NCBI GenBank assembly: GCA_025603075.1
Contig: MU626405.1
Coordinates: 1-49,186 of the forward strand
Reading direction: 5' to 3'
From: Neoconidiobolus thromboides FSU 785
Taxonomy: Eukaryota > Entomophthoromycota > Entomophthoromycetes > Entomophthorales > Neoconidiobolaceae
Length of the DNA: 49,186 nucleotides
The notes under the pieces were generated by a model. That model was not told where the DNA came from and did no database searches. It saw only the letters and a program-made list of their open reading frames with translations. Shown piece after piece: positions 21,613-33,039 of the stretch. The position numbers and the translations under genes were made by a program. The stretch's first letter is position 1, and each line of letters starts with the position of its first letter.

Positions 21613-23679
21613 ATGTTAAAAAAAGTATTGTTTTTATTAATATTTACTTTCAATCTACTACTAGCAGATAATATAAACCTTACCAGTTCTTTAGTTCAAA
21701 AATGTGATAAAAGTAATAGTGATAATTCAAAATTAGATATTAAAGATTTCTCAATCGCCGTTGATAGTCAGACGAATACTCTGAATATCAACCTAAATAT
21801 GGATTTAAAACAAGCTTTGAGTGATGCTAAAGCAGTAATGTCTGTAAATTTATTTGGTGAGCAATTATTCACTACACCAACAATTGATCTCTGTAGTAAT
21901 GCTTTTGGTACATCAATATGTCCTATTCAACCTGGAACTGTGGCTGTACCATATAAATTAGACTTACCATCTGCGGTATCTAGCTTAGCAAACACTTTAA
22001 CAAAAATACCTGGAGCCAACTTATCAGCTAGTTTAAAAATTGTTGATTCTAATAATGTGGATATAGGTTGTGTTGCAGTCAATTTAGCCAATCCAGTTTC
22101 AGGTCAACAGCCTGCTATTTTAGGTACCATAGCTGGTATAGCAGGTTTCAGTTCCATAGTTTCAGTTGTTTCAGCTATTGGATCCGCTTCAATGCTTGCT
22201 GTTCTACCATTAGGAATGAGTTATCAAGTTAAACCCGGTCCTACACCTTCTTTTTTTGATGTCATATCAACTTTTCAATTCATGGGAACAACGGGTATGC
22301 TTAGCCTTAATTACCCCGATTTATATAAAGAATATACAACTAATTTAGGATGGACTATGGGAATGGTTAACATTCCAGCAGTACAAAGTGCAATCAATAA
22401 TTTTCGTCCAAAGGCATCTTTAAGACGTCGTGATATTGGTAATTTTTTACCAGATACAAATGCCAAAACATACTCTGAGTTAGCAGGAGTACAAAGTTAT
22501 GCTAACAAATTACGCGTTCAACCTGAGAACTATTTTTTAACTGTATTGATCATCTTCGCTTGTCTTATGGGAGCAATCACAGTATTAATTTTACTTTTAA
22601 GATTAGTATTAGAATTACTGGCTTTATACAAACCTAAAATGTTTAGGGATTTAAGAAATTATTATGCCAATTATTATATTGGTAATTTATTAAGAGTATT
22701 TTTATTAACTTATTTCTTTTTGGCAACAGCTGCTTTATTCCAACTTACTTTAAAAGATTACCTTCCAATTACGATTATTGCTGGTGTCGTTTTAGGATTG
22801 TTTTGTGTTTTATTGATGATCATTGTTACAGCTTTAATTATTAAAACTGGACCTATTAGATTATATACAGAACCTAAATTAAGTTATACTTATGGACCCT
22901 TCTATAGTGATTATCGTCAACCTTCTTATTTGTTTTTTATATTAGTTATTGTAACTTCCTTTTTAAGGGCGTGTGCAGTAGGACTTTTAGGTAATTATGT
23001 TTGGGCACAATTAGGTATATTAGTTGGTGTTGAGGTTTTATTTTTTATTGCGATCTTTGCTCTAAAGCCATACGCAGCTAAATTGGGAAACACCTTGATG
23101 ATTTTTATTGGTGTGATAAAAATCGCTAATTTAGGTTTATTATTCTTTTATGTTCAATCATTTACATTACCGGAATTAGCACGTACCATCATAGCTATTG
23201 CAATGATTGTACTTCAAGGTGTAATTATGCTAGCAATCACCCTATTAACATTATGGGGTTTAGTCTCAACCATCCGAAAATTGGTTAAAGGAGAAAAAAT
23301 TGTTGATGAACCACTTGAAAATGAATTTCAAAATACTAGTGGTTATCCACCAAGAAATGAGTTTAAGAATGTATCAGATGAAAATGTTCCTTATGCTAAA
23401 GATTTAGAAGCTGGGAATCCTCTTCAACACGGAGAAAAAAGATATGAAGGAGAGCCATTGATGATGGATTATTATCGCTCCAAATCACCCCATGGTCATG
23501 GTCATGGTCATAGTAATAGTTTGACTAATAATAGGACTATCGAAGATGAATTGGATACTAGTAAATCTCCAATTTTATCAAATTACCCAGAACATGAAGG
23601 TAACTTTGAAGAGGTAGAATTACCCCATTCTTCTTCTAAAAAGAAAGGATTAAGACAAGAGGATATTATCTTGCCATAA
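21613..23679 (+). CDS. Fungal TRP-like channel / FLC-family membrane protein with ML-like domain
   Basis: Intronless 688-aa protein. Residues 1-19 form a signal peptide (MLKKVLFLLIFTFNLLL then AD). An extracytoplasmic ML-like (lipid-binding) domain follows to about residue 165, with four or more cysteines including VQKC, DLCSNAFGTSIC and IGCVAV. A hydrophobic segment sits at about 168-205, then a loop. A multi-pass membrane block from about 305 to 565 contains FFLATAALF, LRACAVGLLGNYVWAQLG, LKPYAAKLGNTLMIFIGVIK and LARTIIAIAMIVLQG. The final 120 residues are hydrophilic, with an alternating His-Gly run (HGHGHGH). This architecture is that of fungal TRP-like proteins (yeast FLC1-3, fission yeast Pkd2), linked to flavin/heme transport into the ER, cell-wall integrity and calcium signalling. 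The transported molecule cannot be inferred here. Confidence 0.9.
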   Translation: MLKKVLFLLIFTFNLLLADNINLTSSLVQKCDKSNSDNSKLDIKDFSIAVDSQTNTLNINLNMDLKQALSDAKAVMSVNLFGEQLFTTPTIDLCSNAFGTSICPIQPGTVAVPYKLDLPSAVSSLANTLTKIPGANLSASLKIVDSNNVDIGCVAVNLANPVSGQQPAILGTIAGIAGFSSIVSVVSAIGSASMLAVLPLGMSYQVKPGPTPSFFDVISTFQFMGTTGMLSLNYPDLYKEYTTNLGWTMGMVNIPAVQSAINNFRPKASLRRRDIGNFLPDTNAKTYSELAGVQSYANKLRVQPENYFLTVLIIFACLMGAITVLILLLRLVLELLALYKPKMFRDLRNYYANYYIGNLLRVFLLTYFFLATAALFQLTLKDYLPITIIAGVVLGLFCVLLMIIVTALIIKTGPIRLYTEPKLSYTYGPFYSDYRQPSYLFFILVIVTSFLRACAVGLLGNYVWAQLGILVGVEVLFFIAIFALKPYAAKLGNTLMIFIGVIKIANLGLLFFYVQSFTLPELARTIIAIAMIVLQGVIMLAITLLTLWGLVSTIRKLVKGEKIVDEPLENEFQNTSGYPPRNEFKNVSDENVPYAKDLEAGNPLQHGEKRYEGEPLMMDYYRSKSPHGHGHGHSNSLTNNRTIEDELDTSKSPILSNYPEHEGNFEEVELPHSSSKKKGLRQEDIILP

Positions 23680-23880
23680 AAATTTAATAGGTTTCATCGT
23701 TTTAATTATAATAAAATTATTTGTATATGGTACTTTTTTTTACTTATTTTTTTATTTTAAATAGAACACTACTATTACTAAATTAATTTGTTTATATCAT
23801 GAACATTTTGAAAATTTAGTCCTACTTTTTTAGGTTTAAGTATTTACTCAGGTAGTTCAATTAATATAGAATAAAAAAAT

Positions 23881-23983
23881 ATACGGGTGTGTTTTTTTGA
23901 CTTCACTTTTTCCATTTTTTAAGCACTATTTGGGCGGGAAATTTAGCAGTAAAATTTTTAAACACAAAAATATATCTCTATAT
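23881..23983 (+). mobile_element. MITE-like element, copy 10
   Basis: Plus-oriented copy; left end atacgggtgtg and right end tatatctctatat are both slightly degraded, and the interior tatttgggcgggaaattt is conserved. Confidence 0.82.
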
Positions 23984-24392
23984 AACTTTAATAACCGACA
24001 GCAGTTTAATACTTGGTATCTTTTATTAAAAAAACATGATATCAAGCTGCAAATATTTTTATTAACAAATATAAATTATTTTAAGCTTTTTATCTCCTGC
24101 TTTTTATATAGTTTTATTTTTATGTTATTAAATAAAAAATTACTTAGGTTTTTTAACTAAATATTTTTCTTTATCTTTTGTCATCTTTGTTTTTACTCAT
24201 TACTTCTAGTTAATTTATATTTAATCAAACAAATAGTTGTTAATTAAAATTTACAGTATTACCAGTTTAAACAACATTTCATTAATAATTTTAAAAAGAT
24301 TAATTAAAGCAGAATAGCAGTATCAATGTTAATAAAAAGTATTATTAAGATAATAAAAGGCCGTCTAGGTTATATATACCTTAATAATAAGC

Positions 24393-24499
24393 ATTTGGGG
24401 GTGTTTTTTTTGGCTCCATTACTTTTTTTATCTTTTAAGCGTTATTTAAATGGAAAAACCATCACTGAAATTCTTAAACATAAAAATACATCCCCATTT
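24393..24499 (+). mobile_element. MITE-like element, copy 11
   Basis: Complete copy from tgggggtg to catcccca. It is flanked by TT on both sides rather than TA, again a two-base duplication. Confidence 0.85.
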
Positions 24500-24906
24500 T
24501 TTCAGAAAATCAACTTATTTGGGTCAATAATAAAAGCACAGGTACATTAAAAAGTAATTACAACAGATTTAAACTTTTAATGTAACAAAGTTTAACTCTT
24601 TAATTGCCACTTAAACCTTCTAAAAATAATATTATAAATAAATAGCATAAAATGTTATAGGCATAAATAATTTAAAAAAAAATCAAAAATCATTTAGGTT
24701 AGTTTGAAATAACATTAGTGAAATTTCAAAGTAGAAAGATTTAAAAAAGTGAACATATTAATATCAAACTAATGAAATTGTTTACATATATTATGCTGTT
24801 TTTTAAATTAGTTTTTTATTTTTTGTTTTCGAGTTCTAATTCTGTTTATGATTGATTATTAATACTCAGGCTTGTAAGTTCTTCTTAAATTGCTACTAAT
24901 ATAAAC

Positions 24907-25013
24907 ATATGGGAGCGTTTCTTTTAACTTCATTACTTTTTCCATTTTTTAAGCACTATTTAAAAGCGGAAAAAGTGTTAGTGAAATTCTTACATAAAAA
25001 TACATCTCCATAT
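24907..25013 (+). mobile_element. MITE-like element, copy 12
   Basis: Complete copy with TA flanks. A small insertion in the centre (tttaaaagcgga) and a deletion in the right arm distinguish it. Confidence 0.85.
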
Positions 25014-26827
25014 TATTTTTTAAAAAAACTGATCAAATGAATGCAATTTAAATGTAACAAACATAAAAATACAAAAACCAAAGTAAGCTAACTCTTAATC
25101 TAAATTTATTAAATTTTCAATCTATATCGTAATAATATAAATAGATAAGTTAATAGTTTTGAAATATATTAAAACATAAGCATGGTATTTTACTCCAAAA
25201 CTAAATAGGGTATTAATTATTAGTCTAATTTTAGCTATTTTTTTAAACTGCAAAAGGGCCAATCAGTCCAAGTGATCTCTTAAATGAGAAAACTTTAAAG
25301 ACAGTAAGTAGTATTAGCAAAAGAGTAATAAGTGGTAAAAGAAAGTATTATAATAAAACCAAGTCTATTTTTACAGAAACTTATTTTAGATGTAAAATTT
25401 TAAATCACTTAAGAACACTAATGATACATTTATAATTGATAAAAAATAGCTCATTTTTTATTTCTTTATAAACATTAACTAACTAGCTTTTCATAATTGA
25501 TATTTATAGCGAATAGAGGATAAGAAAGTATAATGAAAGGAAATAGTATACAATGACAAGAAGTTGAAGTGGTTTATTAAACAGAACATATATCTTCTGA
25601 AAAAATGGACAGAGTTCTAATAGTTAAATAGCTGCAAACAAAAAAACTATAAAATACACTAAATATCTAGTATTTTGTTTTGTTTTTTATTTTTTTGCTT
25701 ACAATTGTTTGATTGTCTAAAGTTTATCTGTTTTTCCAAGGTATAAAACTAAAATACCTTGGATTTGAAATAAAACATAGCTCGATTTACAAAAAAATAA
25801 AATTATACAATATTGCTAGTAAAATTTACAACTTTGAACATTCGATTGAATTCAGTTTGATGTAGCGATAGCGATCCGATCATATAGATTTTATATCGTT
25901 AAACAAGATTACCTTAAATATTTTGTTAATTGTATGATTCTTCAATTTGTAACAAAAACAATGTAATGTAAATTTAATATTAAACAATTTAAAACATAAA
26001 ATAGCTTTTAATTATTAGGGCTATTTTTTATTTATTTATCTAACAAAAATGTGTTTATAATTCATGAAAAAATAATAACAAATATTATTTAAAATTGAAA
26101 ACACAATAATAATACAATTTTCAAAACACATAACTTGAAATAAAACATAAGAAAACAAATTAAAAATTAATTTTATTTATTTTTTTCATTGAAAAATAAT
26201 AGTCCAATTATTTCTTTAATTAGGTATTTTAAATTGTTACACTTACAAAAAATAGTGTGGTGGGTGCCACAACTTTAATAAAAATTGATGAATTTTTAAA
26301 CACTGTTACATATCTTGAGGTTGATCTATTAATATAATTAATGAATATTATAATTATAATATTTATCTATTTATTGTTAACAATAGTGAATATAAGTATT
26401 AAAGTTAACAGTGTTTTGTAAAGTAAATTTCAATAATTATTACATAGAATGTGAACATAAATATCAAGATAAGATGAATAAATTAATAGTATTATAATAA
26501 TAGTAACTGTGATGATATAAAACTATTAAATACTGCTAAATAAAATCAACATAACGAAGATCAAAAAAAACTTTAAAAATAAAAATAATGAAACAATTTT
26601 GTAAATTCAACAAAATTTTAATAAAAAAGATAAACCAAAAATTAATAAAATGCAATAAAAGATGATCTTTTTAAATCTGTAATACCTTTTATATAAAATA
26701 AAGTAGTATAAATACGATGGATTCACAACCTACTTTTACTATCAAAAAAATCTCCAACTTTAATTTAAAGCTGTGCTAAAAATTAAATCAATATATCTTT
26801 CTAAATTTTGAAACTCATAAAACAAAG

Positions 26828-27370
26828 ATGACTTTAATCACTCGAATCACTGGTTTTATTGCCTTTATGGCATTACCACAAATTTTAGGCTACGCCTCTG
26901 GCTCCCATGTACGCAAATACAGCAAAACTTATTATCCTGAATTAAAGAAACCATTTTGGGCACCTCCACCTGCCTTACTCAGGACCATTTGGCCAATTTT
27001 ATATTTATTACAAGGGATAGCAAGTTATTTAGTCTGGCGTCAAAAGATCCTTAATAATACCAATGTTAAAGTTCAAATTATTTTATATTGCATTCAACTT
27101 TTCTTTAATGTCAATTTTTGTCCCTTATTCTTTCGAGTTAAATCCCCATTATTAGCTTTATTCGATTTATTTTTAACTTTAACTTTTGCTGCTTTTGCTA
27201 CTTTAACTTATCTTCCAGTTAGTTCCACTGCCGCTTTTTTGATGCTTCCTTACCTCGGTTTTTTGGTTATTTCAGGTTACCTTTGTAAACGTGTTTGGAG
27301 ACTTAATCAAGGTCGTAATTTAGATGCGGTTATAAACCAAGCTTCTGAACGTCCAGTTACTGTTCAATAA
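26828..27370 (+). CDS. TspO/MBR (translocator protein) family membrane protein
   Basis: 180-aa intronless protein with about five hydrophobic segments, the expected topology and size for TspO. The clearest match is LKKPFWAPPPALLRTIWPILYLLQGIASYLVW (residues about 38-70, quoted as one block of the family's P-x-W-x-P-P ... W-P-x-L-Y pattern), followed by a segment ending QLFFNVNFCPLFF and MLPYLGFLVIS...WRLN near the C-terminus. TspO proteins sit in the outer mitochondrial membrane of eukaryotes and bind porphyrins and sterols. Several usually conserved positions are altered. The QLxLNxxW block reads QLFFNVNF, and the PYLxW tryptophan is Phe, so ligand binding may differ. No disabling mutation. 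Confidence 0.85.
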   Translation: MTLITRITGFIAFMALPQILGYASGSHVRKYSKTYYPELKKPFWAPPPALLRTIWPILYLLQGIASYLVWRQKILNNTNVKVQIILYCIQLFFNVNFCPLFFRVKSPLLALFDLFLTLTFAAFATLTYLPVSSTAAFLMLPYLGFLVISGYLCKRVWRLNQGRNLDAVINQASERPVTVQ

Positions 27371-28990
27371 GTAAGTATGGTTGTTTAAGATTTTTATATA
27401 TATTCATAGATGGAATTAGAAAATCTTTATAAATTACTTTTTACCTTTACTTGTCTATATTTCTATATCTTTCAACTAGGAATTCTCTCTACCTTTATTT
27501 AACCCTACTGTACCTTAAAATATCTTACACTACCTTTCTCTTTTGATTTGTTTTTAAATAAATCAATATTTTACTAAGTTTTTGCTTTTTGTTTTTATCT
27601 TTTTAAAATTGTAGTCTTTATTAGTTTTATAATGTTTCAAAAAATTGCTTAATAATAAGTATAATATAACATTAAAGAGATAGGATATATATTTTTTACT
27701 TAAAGAATTTGTTAGCATGTTTTCCACTCAATAATGCTTAAAAAACAGAAAAAAACGATGAAGCCGAAAAAGACATCCCCATATTAATCTTATAATAAAT
27801 CATATTTGAGTTATATTGTTAATTGTTCTCTGTAATTGATTTTCAGACAAATCAGTATTTATAAGTTTTTATATATAGTTAATTGTTTTTATATTTATCA
27901 TAATACAATAATACGATATAAGGATTATTTATTCTAACTTATTTTTGCATCGTAAATAACCCACGTTTCTATTCTATTAAAATTTTTAAAATATACTTTT
28001 AAAATAAGAGTATTAAATATAAGATTATACAAGTATTTAAATTTTATATTATAAATCACTTTATCCTTCTTCGGTCTCATTATCACATGTAATATAGTTT
28101 AACTGAAGTTGACCTAATTTTTTCAAAATATTATGTTAGGCTTATAAGCACTGCTATTGTCAAGACCATTAATCAAGTTGTCTACTTTCCAAAATCTGAT
28201 GCTATAGTTAAATGAACTTTAATAGAAGTTGAATGCATCTAAAAAGTGATAAAAAGAAGGCCGATATCGATTATTAATAATTTTGATGACGTATTATATA
28301 TTGAGTACGAGTACAAGATGTAGTAAATTAATACACTTTATACTCATAAAAACTATATAAGCAGTCAAATGTTCTACATCTAGATTCTTTCTTTATTGAG
28401 ATTTCCTTTATTTATTTTCTAAAATAAAGTACGCCTTTTGACTCTCATTAGTTATGTTAATTTAGTCAACTTAGTTCAAAGTATACTATTTAGCTTACAT
28501 TTGTTTATAAAGACTTTAAAACTTCATGTTACATTGGTCAAACATTATTCTTACCTTAATACAATTTAAGTAAACTTGTAGGTCCTAAGGGTTATGGGAT
28601 TCTTAATCTCAATGGTGTATAAACTTATATATATAATAGTGTTAGTCATAGACACACAATTCAATTAAAAATTAAAATTAAACATTAAAAATTAAAATTG
28701 CCCAAGCTGCCCATTTATTCTAGAGCAAATCATTCAAATAGTCAACTATAAAAAATAAATGCGATTTTTATTGAAAATCCCATAAGGATTTATTGATTGG
28801 TTCCAAGTTAGAATAATCTAATATTCATCATATCAATTAACATCTAAGATAATCTACAAATTTAAATCCAACTTTAATTAGATACTAATCCAACAAACGA
28901 TAACTTTAACAATTCAACCTATTAATTAAAGAGGTAATATATATATAAGTAAAAAAAGAATAATAAGGATTAATAACACAAATAAGTAAG
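27371..28990. other. Intergenic region with one MITE-like copy
   Basis: No gene seen on either strand over 1.6 kb. Holds one inverted element copy (27680-27784) and a short repeated phrase attaaaattaaaatt around 28665-28695. The last 300 bases should carry the promoter of the complex I gene. Confidence 0.6.
27680..27784 (-). mobile_element. MITE-like element, copy 13
   Basis: Inverted copy; the left end is degraded (ataggatatatatttttt) but the right end gacatccccatat and the interior ccactcaataatgc are clear. Confidence 0.8.
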
Positions 28991-30590
28991 ATGGTTTCAA
29001 TGATAACTAGGTTAAGTACAAAGTTTGTACCTCAATTAAAGAAAAGCTTTAATACCAATGCTTTACGTTATGTATCTTTAAAATCTCATCCTAGAAAAAT
29101 TACACCTGAATTTGCTGCTTCTACTAGTTTAAGAGATTCTAACGTTGACCCAAAAAATGAAGAAACTGAATTTATCGGTAAGCCAATAAAGAAATTTAAA
29201 TTTAAATAAAATCTAACAATTAATTGTTTTATTTTTTACTATAATCAAATAATAGAGGTTCAAGAAATTGATGATACTAAACTTAAGAATTTCACTATTA
29301 ATTTTGGTCCTCAACATCCAGCTGCTCATGGTGTATTACGTTTAATTTTAGAACTTAGTGGTGAAGAGATAACAAGAGCTGATCCTCATGTTGGTTTACT
29401 TCATAGAGGCACAGAAAAATTAATTGAATATAAAAATTACTTACAAGCTTTACCATATTTTGATCGATTGGATTATGTTTCAATGATGACTAATGAACAA
29501 GCTTATTCTTTAGCTGTTGAAAAATTATTAAATATTGAAATACCAGAGCGTGCTAAGTATATTCGTACTTTATTTGCTGAAATCACACGTATATTAAATC
29601 ATTGTATGGCTGTTGGTTCTCATGCTTTAGATGTTGGTGCTACTACCCCTTTACTTTGGTTATTTGAAGAACGTGAACGTTTAATGGAATTTTATGAACG
29701 TGTATCAGGTGCTCGTATGCATGCTGCATATGTAAGACCAGGTGGTGTTTCATTAGATTTACCTTTTGGATTAATGGATGATATTTATCATTGGGCTAAA
29801 CAATTTCCATCTCGTATTGATGAAGCTGAAGAATTATTAAGTGGTAATAGAATTTGGAAAAATCGATTAATGAATGTTGGTATTGTACCTGCTTCAATGG
29901 CATTAGAATTTGGATTTTCAGGTCCAATGTTACGTGGTTCTGGTATTCCTTGGGATATTCGTAAAGAACATCCATATGATGCTTATGATAAAATGGAATT
30001 TGATATACCAGTTGGTACTAAAGGAGATTCTTATGATCGATTTTTATGTCGTATTGAAGAAATGAGACAATCTATTCGTATTATAATTCAATGTTTAAAT
30101 CAAATGCCAGATGGACCAATTAAAATTGAAGATCATAAAATTGTACCACCTGCTCGTGCTGATATGAAAGAATCAATGGAAGCTTTAATTCATCATTTCA
30201 AATTATATTCTGAAGGTTACCATGTACCTAAAGGTGAAACTTATACTGTTATTGAAGCTCCAAAAGGTGAATTTGGTGTTTATTTAGTTTCAGATGGTTC
30301 TAATAAACCTTATCGTTGTAAAATTCGTGCTCCTGGTTTCCTTCATTTAGCTGCTATGGATGATTTAGCTCGTGGTCATACTTTAGCTGATGTTGTTACT
30401 ATTGTAGGAACTTGTAAGTTTATTTATTACTATCATAATATTATTTACTAATTTCATTTTTTACTTTTTATTTTTTATTTAAATTATTATTTAATAATTT
30501 AGCTGATCTTGTGTTTGGTAAGTTTAATTTTACATAATAATTTATTATATAATTTATTAATATTTTATTTTAGGTGAAGTTGATCGTTAA
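28991..30590 (+). CDS. NADH:ubiquinone oxidoreductase 49 kDa subunit (NDUFS2 / complex I)
   Basis: Four exons, 28991-29177, 29256-30413, 30503-30517 and 30574-30590, join to 458 aa. The last two exons are only 15 and 17 nt and supply the conserved end SDLVFGEVDR. The N-terminal 30 residues are basic and Ser/Thr-rich without acids ([20 protein letters not shown]), a mitochondrial targeting signal. The mature part opens with [17 protein letters not shown], followed by [45 protein letters not shown] and [18 protein letters not shown]. This subunit forms the quinone-binding pocket with PSST at the matrix-arm/membrane junction. Codon choice is strongly biased (GGT, GCT, CGT, ATT), unlike its neighbours and consistent with high expression. 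The neighbouring gene is glycolytic and transcribed in the same direction. Confidence 0.96.
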
Positions 30591-31158
30591 ATTTTAAAAA
30601 AAGCATTTTTTATGATTTGAAAATGAATATTATTTTCAAATATACACATTAAATATCCATTTTGATTCTTTTTAATAAATATTAAAAAAAATAAAAATGT
30701 TATTAACAATAATATATTAAAACATGATTTTATTATTAGAGTTTATTTTTTAAATAATATATTTTGTTTTGCTTTGTTTTGTTTTTGTAAATAGAATTAA
30801 TATTAAGAAATTATATATCATTATATTCTTTATTTAATATTCCAAAATAGTTTTATTAAAAATAGAAATTCTATCAACTATTGACATATCAACTAAAATT
30901 CAGTCATTTTAATTACTTTCAATAACATCAACCTTACGTTTTATATAATAATGATATCTATATTATTCTAATTTATCCTAATAATAACCTATAATAAACC
31001 CGATATAATCAAAAATCCTTATCCACATGCCCCAACTCATTATTATGATGACGAAAGTAGGCTTCAACTCTTCATTGATTGGCTACTCATTATCATCCTA
31101 TTTAAATTCGAAAAACTATTTAGATAAAAACTAATCTTATCAACAAATAAAAAACAAA
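30591..31158. other. Intergenic region upstream of phosphoglycerate mutase
   Basis: About 570 bp, strongly AT-rich. It holds the 3' end of the complex I transcript and the promoter of the next gene, with no repeat element and no further gene. Confidence 0.6.
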
Positions 31159-32912
31159 ATGAGTAAAGTTGACAATAAAGTGTGTTTAGTTGTCATAGAT
31201 GGTTGGGGTATCTCTCCAAATTCTTCAACTGAAGGTGATGCCATTCGTAATGGAGATACTCCCATAATGGACCGTTTTGAATCAGAAGAAAAAGGATTTA
31301 CTCAGCTGTCTGCTCATGGGTTATCCGTTGGTTTACCTGATGGCTTAATGGGAAATAGTGAAGTAGGTCATTTAAACATTGGTGCAGGAAGAGTGGTTTA
31401 TCAAGACATTGTACGTATTGATCTAGCTTTAAAAAAGAAACAATTTGGTTCAACTGAAAATATCAAAAAATCGTTTCAAAAAGCTATTGAAAGTAATGGC
31501 AGATTACATTTATTAGGTTTGATTTCTGATGGTGGGGTACATTCCCATATCAATCATCTTTTTGGTTTATTAGAAGCTGCTAAAGAAGCCAAAGTTCCTG
31601 AGGTTTTTATTCATTTTTTCGGAGATGGTAGAGATACTAATCCAAAATCAGCCGGTAAATTTTTTAATGTTTAATATATTATATTCTTATTTTTTAATAT
31701 TTGATATTAGTTAAATATGCCCAACAATTACAAGAACATTTAGATCAAAATAAATATGGTAAAATTGGTACTGTAATAGGACGTTATTATGCTATGGATA
31801 GAGATAAGAGATGGGAAAGAATTGAAGTAGCTGTTAAAGCTCTTATTGAAGGAAAAGGAGAAAAAAGTGACGATTTACAAAAAACTTTAAAAGAAAGATA
31901 TGATTCTGATGAAACAGATGAATTTTTAAAACCAATTATATTAAATGAAGATAGTCTAATTAAAGAAAATGATACTTTATTATTTTTCAATTATCGTTCC
32001 GATCGTATGCGTGAAATTACTCAGATTTTTGGAGTTGATTCATCACCTGTAGATGTTAAAATCCCAAAGAATTTAGTAAGTCTTATTTATTTTTACTACA
32101 GTATATTAAATATTTATTATTGTTTACTTAGGATATTACTACTTTCACTCAATATAAAACCGATTATCCATTTAATAAAGCTTTCCCACCACAAGTAATG
32201 GATAATGTATTAGCTGATTGGTTAAGTCAACATAAAGTTAAACAAATTCATATTGCAGGTAAATAGTAATTATATATATTCACCTCCAATTCAATTAACT
32301 TAACCTCCTTTAATTAGAAACTGAGAAATACGCTCATGTGACCTTTTTCTTTAATGGGGGAGTAGAAATTCAATATGATTTAGAAGATCGTGATTTAATT
32401 AATTCCCCTAAAGTAGCTACTTATGATCTTAAACCAGAAATGAGTGCTATTGAGGTTGGTGAAAAAGTAGCTGAAAGAATTTTAGAAGATAAGCATGAAT
32501 TTGTTATGTGTAATTTTGCACCACCTGATATGGTTGGTCATACTGGTAAATATGAAGAAGCTATTAAAGGTTGTGAAGCTACTGATAAAGCCATTGGTAT
32601 TATTGAAAAAGCTTGTAAAGAAAAAGGTTATGTCCTTTTTGTTACTGCTGATCATGGTAATGCTGAAAAAATGATTTCAGAAGAAGGAGGTCCTCATACT
32701 GCTCATACTACTGCTAAGGGTAAGTTTCATTGATGTTTTTATTATTATTTTTATTAATAATAATATTTTTAGTACCTTTTGTTATGAGTAATACAGATCT
32801 TAAATTTAAGGCTGGTTCTGAAGGGGCTCTCTGTGATGTAGCCCCAACTATTTTAGCTACTATGGGATTACCTAAACCTAAAGAAATGGATGGGGAATCT
32901 TTGTTAGCTTAA
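31159..32912 (+). CDS. 2,3-bisphosphoglycerate-independent phosphoglycerate mutase
   Basis: Five exons, 31159-31654, 31711-32075, 32132-32258, 32318-32719 and 32773-32912, give 509 aa, the standard length of the independent enzyme. It interconverts 3- and 2-phosphoglycerate in glycolysis using two metal ions and a phosphoserine. Metal and active-site motifs are in place: VVIDGWG (Asp14), [16 protein letters not shown] with the nucleophile Ser67, [61 protein letters not shown] and a closing GPHTAHTT...VPFV. The two domains (phosphatase and transferase) alternate as usual. Introns are 53-59 nt. This metal-dependent type is unrelated to the cofactor-dependent mutase used by budding yeast and animals, and is common in filamentous fungi and plants. 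Confidence 0.95.
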
Positions 32913-33039
32913 ATTAAAGTTACAATTTATTAACTATTTTTATACTTAATTATAATTTTTTAATATTTACATTAATAAATAATAACTATTTTTTTTGTTT
33001 ATACAATATAATAATATAACATATATTTAATTATAATAA

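Larger units (their letters stand above)
23680..26827. other. Gene-free stretch with three MITE-like copies
   Basis: More than 3 kb of AT-rich sequence with copies of the short element at 23881, 24393 and 24907. Open frames at 23897-24160 and 24326-24550 run through element copies and are not genes. The segment 25030-26800 shows only low-complexity AT sequence; its end must contain the TspO-like gene promoter. Confidence 0.6.

Noticed and set aside
23897-24160. Plus-strand open frame of 87 codons
   Set aside because: Its first third is translated element copy 10; the remainder is Leu/Phe/Lys-rich chance frame.
24326-24550. Plus-strand open frame of 74 codons
   Set aside because: Overlaps element copy 11 almost entirely.
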